Below, piece by piece: positions 18,888-27,792 of a stretch of DNA of 64,000 nucleotides. How positions within the stretch are numbered: the stretch's first letter is position 1; every line of letters begins with the position of its first letter. The stretch is taken from contig NZ_CAJHCQ010000008.1 in the NCBI RefSeq assembly GCF_904848665.1, positions 248,001 to 312,000 of the forward strand. The letters run 5' to 3'. The position numbers were made by a program, and so were the translations under genes. The notes under the pieces were generated by a model. That model did not search any database. It had not been told where the DNA came from and was given only the letters and a program-made list of their open reading frames with translations. The stretch is from Paraburkholderia hiiakae (GTDB taxonomy: Bacteria; Pseudomonadota; Gammaproteobacteria; Burkholderiales; Burkholderiaceae).

Positions 18888-19313
18888 TTAGCGCGAGTAG
18901 ACGTTGACTTGCGGGAAGAAGAACGCGATTTCCACGGCAGCCGTTTCAGCGGCGTCCGAGCCGTGCACGGCGTTCGCGTCGATGCTGTCGGCGAAGTCGG
19001 CGCGGATCGTGCCCTTGTCGGCCTTCTTCGGGTCAGTTGCACCCATCAGTTCGCGGTTCTTCAGGATGGCGTTCTCGCCTTCCAGCGCTTGCACCATCAC
19101 CGGGCCCGAGACCATGAAGTCCACGAGGTCCTTGAAGAAGGGACGCGCTGCGTGAACAGCATAGAACTTCTCGGCGTCAGCGCGCGAGAGGTGAACCATG
19201 CGAGCGGCAATGATCTTCAGACCAGCGTTTTCGAAGCGGCTGTAGATCTGGCCGATCACATTCTTTGCCACTGCGTCCGGCTTGATAATCGACAGGGTGC
19301 GTTCGATCGCCAT
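18888..19313 (-). CDS. ndk: Nucleoside diphosphate kinase
   Basis: 141-residue enzyme that balances nucleoside triphosphates by transferring phosphate through an active-site histidine. MAIERTLSIIKPDAVAKNVI is the typical start, and NAVHGSDAAETAAVEIAFFF contains the catalytic His (about residue 117). A GGAG ribosome site lies 6 nt upstream of the ATG. It is the first gene of the long minus-strand block, with a candidate promoter about 50 bp upstream. Confidence 0.98.
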   Translation of the reverse strand: MAIERTLSIIKPDAVAKNVIGQIYSRFENAGLKIIAARMVHLSRADAEKFYAVHAARPFFKDLVDFMVSGPVMVQALEGENAILKNRELMGATDPKKADKGTIRADFADSIDANAVHGSDAAETAAVEIAFFFPQVNVYSR

Positions 19314-19359
19314 AAAAGCTCCAAAAAATTAAGAGGTTACAGATTCAAATGAATCCGCA

Positions 19360-19365
19360 ATTGTA
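19360..19365 (-). promoter_or_regulatory. Candidate -10 box of ndk
   Basis: Minus strand TACAAT, 47 bp upstream of the ndk ATG. No good -35 lies 16-18 bp further upstream, so this is tentative. Confidence 0.35.
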
Positions 19366-19537
19366 GCATGTTCCCATGTATGATTGCGATTGAACCCTCA
19401 TAGCCCGGCAAACCGGCGCAAATGAGCGCGAACCGGGCACAAGTCAGGCACAAACACCGCGCTGCCGTACCTTTCAGAAAGGCTTAAGATTGGCGGCATA
19501 CGCTGTACAAAGATAACGGAAACTGTGTGGCAACCCG

Positions 19538-19566
19538 TTGAAACTCTGGGTCGGCACACTTATCTT
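19538..19566 (+). promoter_or_regulatory. Sigma-70 promoter of the BI-1 family gene
   Basis: TTGAAA at 19538-19543 and TATCTT at 19561-19566 with exactly 17 bp between them. Transcription would begin near 19573, about 55 nt before the ATG. Confidence 0.55.
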
Positions 19567-19627
19567 ATGGGGGAGCGGACCGCGCACCTGCACGCCCTCA
19601 CCCACGCGTCTCACGCAAGGAGAAAGC

Positions 19628-20326
19628 ATGAACGAGTATCCCTATAACTTCGGCCGCGGCGGCAGCGTCACCTCGGCGGAGACCCGCAACCGCGTACTGC
19701 GCAACACCTATTGGCTGCTCGCGCTGTCGATGGTGCCGACGGTGCTCGGCGCGTGGGTGGGCGTCGCGACCGGCTTCTCGCTTTTTGCGGCCACCAGCCC
19801 GGCCATGAGCCTGCTCGCATTCTTCGCGATCGCCTTCGGCTTCATGTTCGCCATCGAGCGCACCAAAAATAGCTCGGTAGGCGTGGTGGTGCTGCTCGGC
19901 TTCACGTTCTTCATGGGCCTGATGCTCTCGCGTCTGCTGTCGTTCATCCTCGGCTTCTCGAACGGCCCGCAGCTCATCATGCTCGCATTCGGGGGCACCG
20001 GCATCATTTTCACCGCCATGGCCACCATTGCCACGGTCAGCAAGCGCGACTTCTCGGGCCTCGGCAAGTGGCTCTTCATGGGCGTGATCGTGATCCTGCT
20101 GGCCGGCGTCGCGAACATGTTCCTGCAACTGCCCGCGCTGATGCTCACGGTTTCGGTGCTCGCCATCGCGATCTTCTCGGCCTACATGCTGTTCGACGTG
20201 CAGCGCGTCGTGAACGGCGGCGAGACGAACTACATTTCGGCGACGCTTGCGATCTATCTGGACCTGTATAACGTGTTCACAAATCTGCTCGCCATCCTCG
20301 GCATCTTCGGCGGCAATCGCAACTAA
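19628..20326 (+). CDS. Bax inhibitor-1 / YccA family membrane protein
   Basis: 232 residues from the ATG at 19628, preceded by AAGGAG at ideal spacing; the open frame upstream is not coding. MNEYPYNFGRGGSVTSAETR is followed by about seven hydrophobic helices and ends DLYNVFTNLLAILGIFGGNRN, with the conserved acidic residue in the last helix region that is typical of BI-1/YccA/YbhL proteins. E. coli YccA is a substrate and modulator of FtsH; whether this protein interacts with FtsH is inference, though hflK/hflC are 12 kb away. It is single-gene, flanked by a strong terminator. Confidence 0.9.
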   Translation: MNEYPYNFGRGGSVTSAETRNRVLRNTYWLLALSMVPTVLGAWVGVATGFSLFAATSPAMSLLAFFAIAFGFMFAIERTKNSSVGVVVLLGFTFFMGLMLSRLLSFILGFSNGPQLIMLAFGGTGIIFTAMATIATVSKRDFSGLGKWLFMGVIVILLAGVANMFLQLPALMLTVSVLAIAIFSAYMLFDVQRVVNGGETNYISATLAIYLDLYNVFTNLLAILGIFGGNRN

Positions 20327-20378
20327 AGCGCAATCAAACCTTGGTGGGCCGGATCGACAGACCCCGGCCCCACCAGGC

Positions 20379-20412
20379 AAAAAGCCCATGACTCACGTCA
20401 TGGGCTTTTTTT
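20379..20412 (+). terminator. Bidirectional terminator, BI-1 gene / MBL gene
   Basis: A 13-bp perfect stem (AAAAGCCCATGAC / GTCATGGGCTTTT) with a TCAC loop, T-run on the plus side and A-run on the other, so it can end both convergent transcripts. Confidence 0.92.
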
Positions 20413-20448
20413 CGTCTATTCGTTAGCTGTCGGGCGGCCACGCGGAAC

Positions 20449-21225
20449 CTAGAGCGCAATCCAGTCAAAACCCTCGGCTTGCGAAGCGACCCCAATTTCC
20501 GTCGAGGCGTTTCCGAGAACCGCGGCCATCGCCGCCCGCGCGAGTTCGGGTGTGTTGTTCTGCTGGCTCAGGTGCGCGGCGATCAAATGCCGCAGCTTCG
20601 CGCGATCGAGCCCGGCGAGGATGCTGCCGGCCGCCTCGTTGTTCAGATGACCATGCGACCCGCCGATACGCGCCTTGAGCGAGGCCGGATAGCGGCTCGT
20701 CGCAAGCATCTCGAGGTCGTGGTTGCATTCGAGCACGAGTGCGTCGCAACCGCTCAGCACGCTGCTGATATGCGACGTCGATTCCCCAACGTCGGTCAGC
20801 ACGCCTAGCCGGCTCGCGCCGTCGCTGAACACGAACTGCAGCGGCTCGCGGGCGTCGTGCGGCACCGTGTAGGGCAACACACCGAGTTCGCCGATTTCGA
20901 CCGTTTCGTCGCCCCACAACACATTGAGTTCGACGCCTGCGGCATCGTCGGCGCCCACGGCCTGCGCCGTGCCCCAACTCATGTAAAGCGGAATCGACCA
21001 GCGGCGCGCAAGCGTGAGCGCGCTGCCGATATGGTCGGAGTGTTCGTGGGTGATGAGAATCGCGGTGAGCGAATCGGCGGCCAGCCCCGCGCGGGCGAGG
21101 CGCCGCTCGACTTCCTTCGCTGAGAATCCGCAGTCGAGCAGCACGCGCGTGGGCGTCGTGCCGCTGCCTGCTTCTACGACCAGTGCGTTGCCCTCGCTGC
21201 CGCTGCCGAGGCTCGCAAATCGCAT
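20449..21225 (-). CDS. MBL-fold metallohydrolase
   Basis: 258-residue metallo-beta-lactamase-fold protein. The metal site motif is THEHSDHIG (residues ~59-67), with further ligands in LECNHD and GSHGHLNNE. The N-terminus MRFASLGSGSEGNALVVEAG resembles the YycJ/WalJ group of putative nucleases. Substrate unknown. It follows bamC with only 11 bp between, so the two are co-transcribed; no functional link is known. Confidence 0.88.
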   Translation of the reverse strand: MRFASLGSGSEGNALVVEAGSGTTPTRVLLDCGFSAKEVERRLARAGLAADSLTAILITHEHSDHIGSALTLARRWSIPLYMSWGTAQAVGADDAAGVELNVLWGDETVEIGELGVLPYTVPHDAREPLQFVFSDGASRLGVLTDVGESTSHISSVLSGCDALVLECNHDLEMLATSRYPASLKARIGGSHGHLNNEAAGSILAGLDRAKLRHLIAAHLSQQNNTPELARAAMAAVLGNASTEIGVASQAEGFDWIAL

Positions 21226-21236
21226 ATCAGCGCACG

Positions 21237-22376
21237 TCAGTTCAGCTGCGCGTGGAGCGCGGAGACGATACGTTGCGCGTCCGACGAGGTGTCGATGCGG
21301 CCGGTCTGGTCGACCACGGCAACCTGGGTCGAATTGCCCGTCGAGCGAACCGCCACGACGTATTCCGGCCCTTGATCCTTCGAGGCCTTCTTCGGATTGT
21401 AGAAAAGCTTGCCCAACAACCCGTCGCCCTTGAGTTCCTGCATCGAGTCGGCGTAACGCACGAAGTAGAGACCCTTCTCGCGGTCGCGGTTATCGACCGT
21501 GAAGTTCGTGCGGTCGAGCGCCAGGCCCACACGCAGCCACGCGGTGTCGAACGCTTCGGGCAGATCGAGCGTCGTGCCGTCAGGACCGGCGGCGATCTTG
21601 ACGCCCGCCGTCGACGGACGCGCATCGGTCAGCAGTTGCTTGGACTGCGCGTCGGTCAGGCCGAACTTCTGCATGATCTTCGCGAGGAACGCGGCTTCGA
21701 GCGCCGGGTCGCGCGGGCGCTCCACCCACTTCGACCCCGTCTTGTCCTGTCCCGTCAGCACTTCTTCCATCGCGTTATGCGTGACGGAAATATCGGTTTG
21801 ACCGTCCGGGCCGCGCGAAACCAGCACGCGGAAGCGGTCGCGCGTGCCCGACGAGTACGCGAAGTCGATCACGCGGCCGATCGTGCGGCGGAACCAGTCG
21901 TCCGGAATGTTGGCGCGGTTTTCCGCCCAGTCGGTCGTCATGATGCCCGTGGACGGCGAGTCGGTCGTCAGCGTGAAGCCATTTTCCGTCCAGAACTCCT
22001 GCAACTGCGGCCAGACGTCGTCCGGCGAACGGCCGTCCACCACGAGCCAGCGGCGGTCGCCGTCGCGCTCCACGTGCATGCCGAACGGATCCTGCGCATC
22101 CGGCACGCCGAGCGTGGCGTTGCCGGCCGGCGTGACCGTGCGCTGAGCGGCGCCGCCAAGCGTGACCGTGGGCGGCGGCGCGACGTACTTCTGGTCGTTC
22201 GGCGCCGACGACAGATCCTGCGGCACATTCAGCGGCGGCGCGGTCGGCGTGTCCTTGTAGTTGACGCGATCGGACGCGAACATGTCGTTCAGCGACTCGC
22301 AGCCTGCGAGCGAGCCAAAGGCAAGCGCCAGCACCGCCATGCGGGTTGCGTGGAGGGAAAAAGCGGAACGTTTCAT
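21237..22376 (-). CDS. bamC: Outer-membrane assembly lipoprotein BamC
   Basis: 379-residue lipoprotein of the BAM complex. The signal peptide ends in the lipobox LAGC (Cys ~26: MAVLALAFGSLAGCESLNDMF), followed by the extended N-terminal segment (SDRVNYKDTPTAPPLNVPQDLS) that contacts BamD, and two helix-grip domains (GDRRWLVVDGRSPDDVWPQL; LDLPEAFDTAWLRVGLAL). It follows dapA, the same dapA-bamC pair as in E. coli. Confidence 0.93.
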   Translation of the reverse strand: MKRSAFSLHATRMAVLALAFGSLAGCESLNDMFASDRVNYKDTPTAPPLNVPQDLSSAPNDQKYVAPPPTVTLGGAAQRTVTPAGNATLGVPDAQDPFGMHVERDGDRRWLVVDGRSPDDVWPQLQEFWTENGFTLTTDSPSTGIMTTDWAENRANIPDDWFRRTIGRVIDFAYSSGTRDRFRVLVSRGPDGQTDISVTHNAMEEVLTGQDKTGSKWVERPRDPALEAAFLAKIMQKFGLTDAQSKQLLTDARPSTAGVKIAAGPDGTTLDLPEAFDTAWLRVGLALDRTNFTVDNRDREKGLYFVRYADSMQELKGDGLLGKLFYNPKKASKDQGPEYVVAVRSTGNSTQVAVVDQTGRIDTSSDAQRIVSALHAQLN

Positions 22377-22485
22377 GTGGGCCTTCGTGATACGGGAACG
22401 CTAAGCCTTGCTCTGCGAGACGGTAGATCCGAGGTCGGTCCGAGGTCTTTCAGTGATTGGGCGGTTGGGCCGTGGCGGCGTCGGT

Positions 22486-22522
22486 TGAAAAATCGGCGAC
22501 TGGCTGATCGAATCAGCCAGTC
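22486..22522 (-). terminator. Terminator-like hairpin overlapping the end of dapA
   Basis: GACTGGCTGAT (22498-22508) and ATCAGCCAGTC (22512-22522) form a perfect 11-bp stem with a 3-nt loop. On the minus strand GCCGA and then TTTTT follow. One arm contains the last codons and stop of dapA. Confidence 0.6.
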
Positions 22523-23418
22523 AGGCCGGCTTCGCGCAGCGCGGCGCGCACTACGTCGTGGTAGCGCGCGTCGAGCGGCGTGAGCGGCAGTCGGATGCCG
22601 CCTTCGATGCGGCCGAGTTCCTGCAGCGCCCACTTCACCGGAATCGGATTCGATTCGATGAACAGGTTCTTGTGAAGCGACAACAGCTTCATGTGGATCG
22701 TGCGCGCCGTCTTCACGTCGCCGGCAAGCGCGGCCTTGCACAGGTCGCTCATCTGGCGCGGTGCAACGTTCGCGGTCACCGAAATATTGCCGTGGCCGCC
22801 GAGCAGCATCAGCGCGATCGCCGTGGGATCGTCGCCGCTGAAAATCTTGAAGCCGTTCGGCGCATGCTTGATGAGGTGCGCTGCGCGGTCGATGTTACCC
22901 GTCGCTTCCTTCACCGCGATGATGCCCGGCACTTCGGCCAGACGCAGGATGGTCTCGTTCGCCATGTCCGCGACCGTACGGCCCGGCACATTGTAGAGAA
23001 TGACCGGCAGGTCCACGTCCTCCGCGATCTTCGCGAAGTGACGGTACATGCCTTCTTGAGTCGGCTTGTTGTAATAGGGCACGACCTGGAGCGACGCCTG
23101 AGCGCCGACTTCCTTTGCGTGCTTCGTGAGTTCGATGGCTTCGGCGGTGGAATTGCCGCCGGCGCCCGCGATGATCGGCATACGGCCAGCGGCGTGCTCG
23201 ACCGCCGTCCTGATCATCAGGATGTGCTCTTCGACGTCAAGCGTGGCGGACTCCCCGCTCGTACCGACGACGACGAGGCCATCCGTCCCCTCTTGCACGT
23301 GCCAGTCGATCAGTTTGCGGAATGCCGGCAGGTCGAGACTGCCGTCCTCGTGCATGGGGGTGACGATCGCGGGAATGCTGCCTTGCAGCGTAATGCCGTC
23401 CTGAGTGCCGTTAGCCAT
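22513..23418 (-). CDS. dapA: 4-hydroxy-tetrahydrodipicolinate synthase
   Basis: Condenses aspartate semialdehyde with pyruvate, the first committed step to diaminopimelate and lysine. 301 residues, TIM barrel. The motif VVGTSGESATLDVEEH, the catalytic Tyr in VVPYYNKPTQEGMYRHF and the Schiff-base Lys in IIAVKEATGNIDRA are intact. The final stretch VRAALREAGLTG is encoded within the terminator-like hairpin. It starts 44 bp after the methyltransferase gene. Confidence 0.97.
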   Translation of the reverse strand: MANGTQDGITLQGSIPAIVTPMHEDGSLDLPAFRKLIDWHVQEGTDGLVVVGTSGESATLDVEEHILMIRTAVEHAAGRMPIIAGAGGNSTAEAIELTKHAKEVGAQASLQVVPYYNKPTQEGMYRHFAKIAEDVDLPVILYNVPGRTVADMANETILRLAEVPGIIAVKEATGNIDRAAHLIKHAPNGFKIFSGDDPTAIALMLLGGHGNISVTANVAPRQMSDLCKAALAGDVKTARTIHMKLLSLHKNLFIESNPIPVKWALQELGRIEGGIRLPLTPLDARYHDVVRAALREAGLTG

Positions 23419-23462
23419 GAAACGCCAGAAAAATGAGTCGGTTAAACCGCGATTGTAGCGGA

Positions 23463-24095
23463 TTAGCCGGTCAGATCGTAACGCGTTACGGGTAGGCCCT
23501 GGTTCTCAGGTACATTACCGGCTCTTTCGGGGGACACTGAGGTCGTTTTTTCCCGCACTGCGCAGATGCGCTGAATATACGCCTCACGCGGCTGCGAAAG
23601 AAAACCGTCCTGATAGGCGATTACCCGCAGCGCGGGCATACAGACCGCCAGCAACTCGCCCGGAGCGAGCAGGAAAGCGGGGTTCGATGGCTTGCCGACC
23701 GTTTCGTTGCCCTGCGCGAAGGTTTCGTAGATCAGCACGCCGCCGGGCGCCAGCGCCTCAAGGAGACGGGCCATCAGCGGGCGGTGGAGGTAGTTCGTGA
23801 CAACCACGGCGGCAAAGCGGGCATCCGCCGCGAGCGGCCAGGGCGCGCCTTCGAGGTCGCACTCTAATGTCGCGACGCCCGCCACATCATGCAGCGTGGC
23901 GAGCGCGGCGGCGTCGCGATCGAGCGCCATGACCGGGTGACCGCGACTCGCGAGCCATCGCGTGTGCCGGCCCGCGCCGCAGGCCACGTCGAGCACGTCG
24001 CCACCGGGTGCGATGAGGTGCGCCCAGCGGCGCACCCAGCGCGAAGGCTCGGAAAGCCCGTGGGCCGGCGAACCGGCTGCAGGCGTCGACGTCAT
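23463..24095 (-). CDS. SAM-dependent methyltransferase, class I
   Basis: 210 residues from the ATG at 24093-24095, which lies 8 bp after trpS; the longer open frame upstream overlaps trpS and has no domain character. Motif I VLDVACGAGRHTRWLA (about 47-62), an acidic motif II (VMALDRD) and VVVTNYLHRPL show a Rossmann methyltransferase. It resembles the TehB/UbiE-like group; substrate unknown. Position between trpS and dapA implies co-transcription with trpS. Confidence 0.85.
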   Translation of the reverse strand: MTSTPAAGSPAHGLSEPSRWVRRWAHLIAPGGDVLDVACGAGRHTRWLASRGHPVMALDRDAAALATLHDVAGVATLECDLEGAPWPLAADARFAAVVVTNYLHRPLMARLLEALAPGGVLIYETFAQGNETVGKPSNPAFLLAPGELLAVCMPALRVIAYQDGFLSQPREAYIQRICAVREKTTSVSPERAGNVPENQGLPVTRYDLTG

Positions 24096-24103
24096 CAGCT
24101 CGA

Positions 24104-25306
24104 TCAGGTGTACGAGAGGCCCATGGCCTCGCGCACGTCGCGCATCGTCTCGTTGGCGAACTTGCGCGCCTTGTCGCAGCCGTCCGCGACGATCGCACGC
24201 AGCAGCGACGGGTCGTCCATGTACTTCTGCGCACGCTCGAGCATAGGCTGCTGCTCGCGCAGAATGCCTTCGATCACCGGCTGCTTGCACTCCAGGCAAC
24301 CGATGCCAGCCGTACGGCAACCCTTCTGCACCCAGTCATGCGTCTGCTCGTCCGTGTAGACCTGGTGCAGCTGCCACACCGGGCACTTGTCCGGATCGCC
24401 CGGATCGGTACGGCGCACGCGTGCAGGGTCGGTCGGCATGGTCCGGACCTTCTTCGTGATCGATTCGGCGTCTTCGCGCAGGCCGATGGTGTTGCCGTAC
24501 GACTTCGACATCTTCTGGCCGTCGAGGCCCGGCATGCGCGAAGCTTCCGTGAGCAGCACCTGCGGCTCCGGCAGGATGATCTTGCGCGAGCCTTCGAGGT
24601 AGCCGAAGAGACGCTCGCGATCGCTCATCGAGAGGCTTTGTGACTCCGAAAGCATCGCGCGGGCTTGTTCGAGCGCCTCTTCGTTGCCTTCCTGCTGATA
24701 GGCGTTGCGCAGCTCGTGGTAGAGCTTCGAGCGCTTGCCGCCCAACTTCTTTGCCGCTTCGTTGGCCTTCTCTTCGAAGCCCGGCTCGCGACCGTACATG
24801 TAGTTGAAGCGGCGCGCCATTTCGCGCGCCATTTCGACGTGCGGCACCTGGTCCTCGCCCACCGGCACGAGCGACGCGCGGTACAGCAGGATGTCGGCGG
24901 CCATGAGCACCGGGTAGCCGAGGAAGCCGTAGGTACCGAGGTCCTTGTCCCGCAGCTTCTCGATCTGTTCCTTGTAGGTCGGCACGCGCTCGAGCCAGGA
25001 CAGCGGCGTGCTCATGCCGAGCAACAGTGCGAGTTCGGCGTGCTCGGGCACGCGGCTCTGGATGAAGAGCGTGGCCTGGTTCGGGTCGATGCCCGAGGCG
25101 AGCCAGTCGATCAGTACGTCCCAGACGTTCTTCTCGATGACATCCGGCGTTTCATAGTGCGTGGTGAGCGCATGCCAGTCGACCACGCAGAAGAAGCACG
25201 GATACTCGGACTGCAAGCGCACCCAGTTTTTCAGCACGCCGTGATAGTGGCCGAGGTGCAGCGACCCGGTGGGCCGCATGCCGGAGAAGATACGGTCTGG
25301 GAACAT
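24104..25306 (-). CDS. trpS: Tryptophan-tRNA ligase
   Basis: Class I synthetase of 400 residues from the ATG at 25304-25306 (MFPDRIFSGMRPTGSLHLGHYHG). The HIGH-type motif LHLGHYHG and the KMSKS motif GQKMSKSYGNTIGLRE are intact. There is an insertion with CLECKQPVIEGIL near the C-terminus, as in the longer beta-proteobacterial type. The start codon is 4 bp after the site-2 protease stop, so the two genes are tightly coupled. Confidence 0.96.
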   Translation of the reverse strand: MFPDRIFSGMRPTGSLHLGHYHGVLKNWVRLQSEYPCFFCVVDWHALTTHYETPDVIEKNVWDVLIDWLASGIDPNQATLFIQSRVPEHAELALLLGMSTPLSWLERVPTYKEQIEKLRDKDLGTYGFLGYPVLMAADILLYRASLVPVGEDQVPHVEMAREMARRFNYMYGREPGFEEKANEAAKKLGGKRSKLYHELRNAYQQEGNEEALEQARAMLSESQSLSMSDRERLFGYLEGSRKIILPEPQVLLTEASRMPGLDGQKMSKSYGNTIGLREDAESITKKVRTMPTDPARVRRTDPGDPDKCPVWQLHQVYTDEQTHDWVQKGCRTAGIGCLECKQPVIEGILREQQPMLERAQKYMDDPSLLRAIVADGCDKARKFANETMRDVREAMGLSYT

Positions 25307-25310
25307 GATG

Positions 25311-25976
25311 TTATGAAAAGAGCGACACAAGAGGGGTAAGGATGGCAGTGACCGCGTCGTAACCTAGACTTACGAGCGGGCGCAGCCAGAATCGCGTGAA
25401 GATGCCACTCACGAGCAACCCCATCACGATGATGAAACCATAAGGCTCGATACGGGCGAGCGCAATGCTCGCGCGCGTGGGCAAAAGCGCCCCGAGCACG
25501 CGGCCGCCGTCGAGCGGCGGCAGCGGAAAGAGGTTGAGCACGCCAAGCACGAGATTCACGCCCACACCTGCGGCGGCCATGCGCGTGAAGAACGGCTCGT
25601 CCACGCCGAGCACCGCGAGACCCACGCCGAACACGCCCCATACGATGGCCTGCACGAAGTTGCACAGCGGCCCGGCCGCCGCGACCCACAGCGTGCCCCA
25701 GCGCGGATTGCGCAGATTGCTGAAGGCGATCGGCACGGGCTTCGCGTAACCGAACACGAACGCGCCATTCGTCAGGAAATACAGCACGAGCGGCATCGCG
25801 ATTGTGCCGATCGGATCGATGTGGCGCATCGGATTGAACGAGACGCGACCGAGCACGTACGCGGTGTTGTCGCCGAGCATGCGCGCGACGTAACCGTGCG
25901 CCGCTTCGTGCAGCGTGATCGCGAAGATGACCGGCAAGGCGTAGACGACGATCGTCTGAATCAGATTGGATTCCAT
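25311..25976 (-). CDS. Site-2 protease-like M50 membrane metallopeptidase
   Basis: 221 residues with about six hydrophobic segments. The zinc motif HEAAHG (HExxH, residues ~23-28) lies in the first helix, and the third-ligand motif NLFPLPPLDGGRVLG near residue 156 matches the NPxPxxxLDGG pattern. This is the short SpoIVFB/Rip-like family of site-2 proteases without PDZ domain. Substrate unknown. It is directly upstream of trpS, as in many proteobacteria. Confidence 0.9.
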   Translation of the reverse strand: MESNLIQTIVVYALPVIFAITLHEAAHGYVARMLGDNTAYVLGRVSFNPMRHIDPIGTIAMPLVLYFLTNGAFVFGYAKPVPIAFSNLRNPRWGTLWVAAAGPLCNFVQAIVWGVFGVGLAVLGVDEPFFTRMAAAGVGVNLVLGVLNLFPLPPLDGGRVLGALLPTRASIALARIEPYGFIIVMGLLVSGIFTRFWLRPLVSLGYDAVTAILTPLVSLFS

Positions 25977-26037
25977 GGCGGGCTATTGTATCAATGCGTC
26001 AATGCGCTCTGGCCGCGTTCACGCCGCGCAACTTTCT

Positions 26038-26676
26038 TCACGCCTCTTCCTCTTCGATGCCGAACGGCGCCAGCGCGCCGCGCCCCGGCCGCACGAGCAC
26101 GGGTTCTTCACCCGTGAGATCGATCACAGTGGACGGCTCGCAGGGACACGCCCCGCCGTCGATCACGAGATCGACCTGTTTTTCGAGGCGCTCGCGAATC
26201 TCTTCGGGGTCGTTGAGCGGCGCGGTGTCGGGCGGCAGGATCAGCGTAGTGGCAAGCAGCGGCTCGCCCAGTTCTTCGAGAATTGCAAGCGGAATCGGAT
26301 GCCCGGGCACGCGCAGGCCGATCGTCTTGCGCGACGGATGCGACAGACGCCGCGGCACTTCCTTCGTCGCGACCAGCACGAATACGTACGGCCCCGGCGT
26401 CACCGACTTGATGAGCCGGTACTGACGGTTGTCCACCATGGCGAAGTTCGCGAGTTCGGACAGGTCCCGCACCATCAGCGAGAGCAACGCCTTTTCGTCG
26501 AGCCCGCGGATGCGGCGCAAACGCTCGGCCGCCTGCTTGTCGTCGATGCGGGCGGCGAGCGCGTAGCTCGAGTCAGTGGGCAGCGCGATCACACCGCCGT
26601 CGCGGATGATCTCCACCGCCTGCTTCACGAGGCGCGGCTGCGGGTTTTCTGGGTGAAGCCGAAAGAACTGGGACAT
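26038..26676 (-). CDS. YciO/Sua5/YrdC family protein (threonylcarbamoyl-AMP synthase-like)
   Basis: 212 residues from the ATG at 26674-26676. The YrdC fold is seen in RDGGVIALPTDSSYALAARID and RRIRGLDEKALLSLMVRDLSEL, followed by GLRVPGHPIPLAIL. YrdC/Sua5 enzymes make threonylcarbamoyl-AMP for the t6A tRNA modification. The start MSQFFRLHPENPQPR matches the YciO branch, whose activity is less certain, so I do not assign tsaC. It sits next to the PHP phosphatase, as yciO sits beside yciV in E. coli. Confidence 0.88.
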   Translation of the reverse strand: MSQFFRLHPENPQPRLVKQAVEIIRDGGVIALPTDSSYALAARIDDKQAAERLRRIRGLDEKALLSLMVRDLSELANFAMVDNRQYRLIKSVTPGPYVFVLVATKEVPRRLSHPSRKTIGLRVPGHPIPLAILEELGEPLLATTLILPPDTAPLNDPEEIRERLEKQVDLVIDGGACPCEPSTVIDLTGEEPVLVRPGRGALAPFGIEEEEA

Positions 26677-26853
26677 GGCAGTAATCAGCTGACGAATGGC
26701 GATGAAAAACAGCGGGACGGTGCGCGAAAACGGCAGGCGACTGCACGTAGTACCACAAAGCGACGACAAAGCGGGATTGATCGGCGCGAAATGTCTGGCA
26801 GAACCGCCTTGCAGCACAGGGATGCAGTTAGCGGGCCACGCGCCGTGCGCCGC

Positions 26854-27684
26854 CTACAGCCATCGCTCCCAAACAGGCTTGAGATCGGAAGGCAACGGCG
26901 GCAGCGTACCCGGCTCGATCGCATCGGGCCCGGGTGCATGAAAGTCCGAACCGCGCGACGCTTCGAAACCGAAGCGCCTCGCAACGGCCGCGTACTCGCC
27001 GTACTGGTCGGGCGTATGGCTGCCGGTGACGACTTCGATGGCCTTGCCGCCCAGATCGATGAATTCGCCGAAGAGCGTGTCGAATTCGAGCTGGGTGTAA
27101 GCATAGCGGCCCGGATGCGCGATGATCGCCTCGCCGCCGGCCGCCTTGATCCACGATACGGCGTCGGCGAGCTTCGCCCAGCGGTGCGCGATGTACCCGG
27201 GCTTGCCGTCACCGAGCCAGCGCGAAAACGCGTCCTGGGTGTTCTGCGCACGGCCGCTTTCGACGAGAAAGCGCGCGAAGTGGGTACGCGAGATCAAATC
27301 GGGATTCGAGACAAACTGGAGCGCGCCTTCGTACGCGTCGGGAATGCCGAGTTCATCGAGCCGCTCGCCAATCGCTTCGGCGCGCGCCGCACGGCCGTCG
27401 CGCGTGCGCGCGAGTCCATCGACGAGCGCCGCGCACTCCGTATCGACATGCAAACCAACGATGTGCACCGTGCGCGACGCCCAGGTCACCGAAATCTCGA
27501 CGCCGCTCAAATAGCGTATGCCGAGCGCTTCGGCCGCCTTGCGCGCTTCGTGCTGGCCGCCGAGCACGTCATGGTCGGTGAGCGCCCACAGGTTCACGCC
27601 ACCCGCTTTCGCCAGCTGCGCAACGGCAGCGGGGGCCAGTTGGCCGTCGGAGACAGTGGAGTGACAGTGGAGATCGGCGTTCAT
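26854..27684 (-). CDS. PHP-domain phosphoesterase, YciV/RNase AM type
   Basis: 276 residues. The PHP metal motifs are complete: HCHSTVSDG at the N-terminus, LTDHDVLGG, GVEISVTW, AHPGRYA and GSDFHAP. E. coli YciV (RNase AM) acts as a 3',5'-nucleoside bisphosphate phosphatase and trims 5' ends of rRNA. The adjacent YciO-like gene reproduces the E. coli yciO-yciV pair and strengthens the call. Confidence 0.9.
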   Translation of the reverse strand: MNADLHCHSTVSDGQLAPAAVAQLAKAGGVNLWALTDHDVLGGQHEARKAAEALGIRYLSGVEISVTWASRTVHIVGLHVDTECAALVDGLARTRDGRAARAEAIGERLDELGIPDAYEGALQFVSNPDLISRTHFARFLVESGRAQNTQDAFSRWLGDGKPGYIAHRWAKLADAVSWIKAAGGEAIIAHPGRYAYTQLEFDTLFGEFIDLGGKAIEVVTGSHTPDQYGEYAAVARRFGFEASRGSDFHAPGPDAIEPGTLPPLPSDLKPVWERWL

Positions 27685-27792
27685 TGGATGTGGGCAAAGG
27701 ATGAACGCTCATTTTACTGCAACGCAGTGAAGTCGTCGGGCGGCGACTGGAACGTCGTCGCCGCCCGAACGAACGCTCGATGTGCCAGGCGC

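Larger units (their letters stand above)
19314..19627. other. Divergent promoter region ndk / BI-1 gene
   Basis: 314 bp without a gene. It separates two divergently transcribed genes and carries candidate promoters for both, annotated separately. I see no further structure. Confidence 0.6.
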
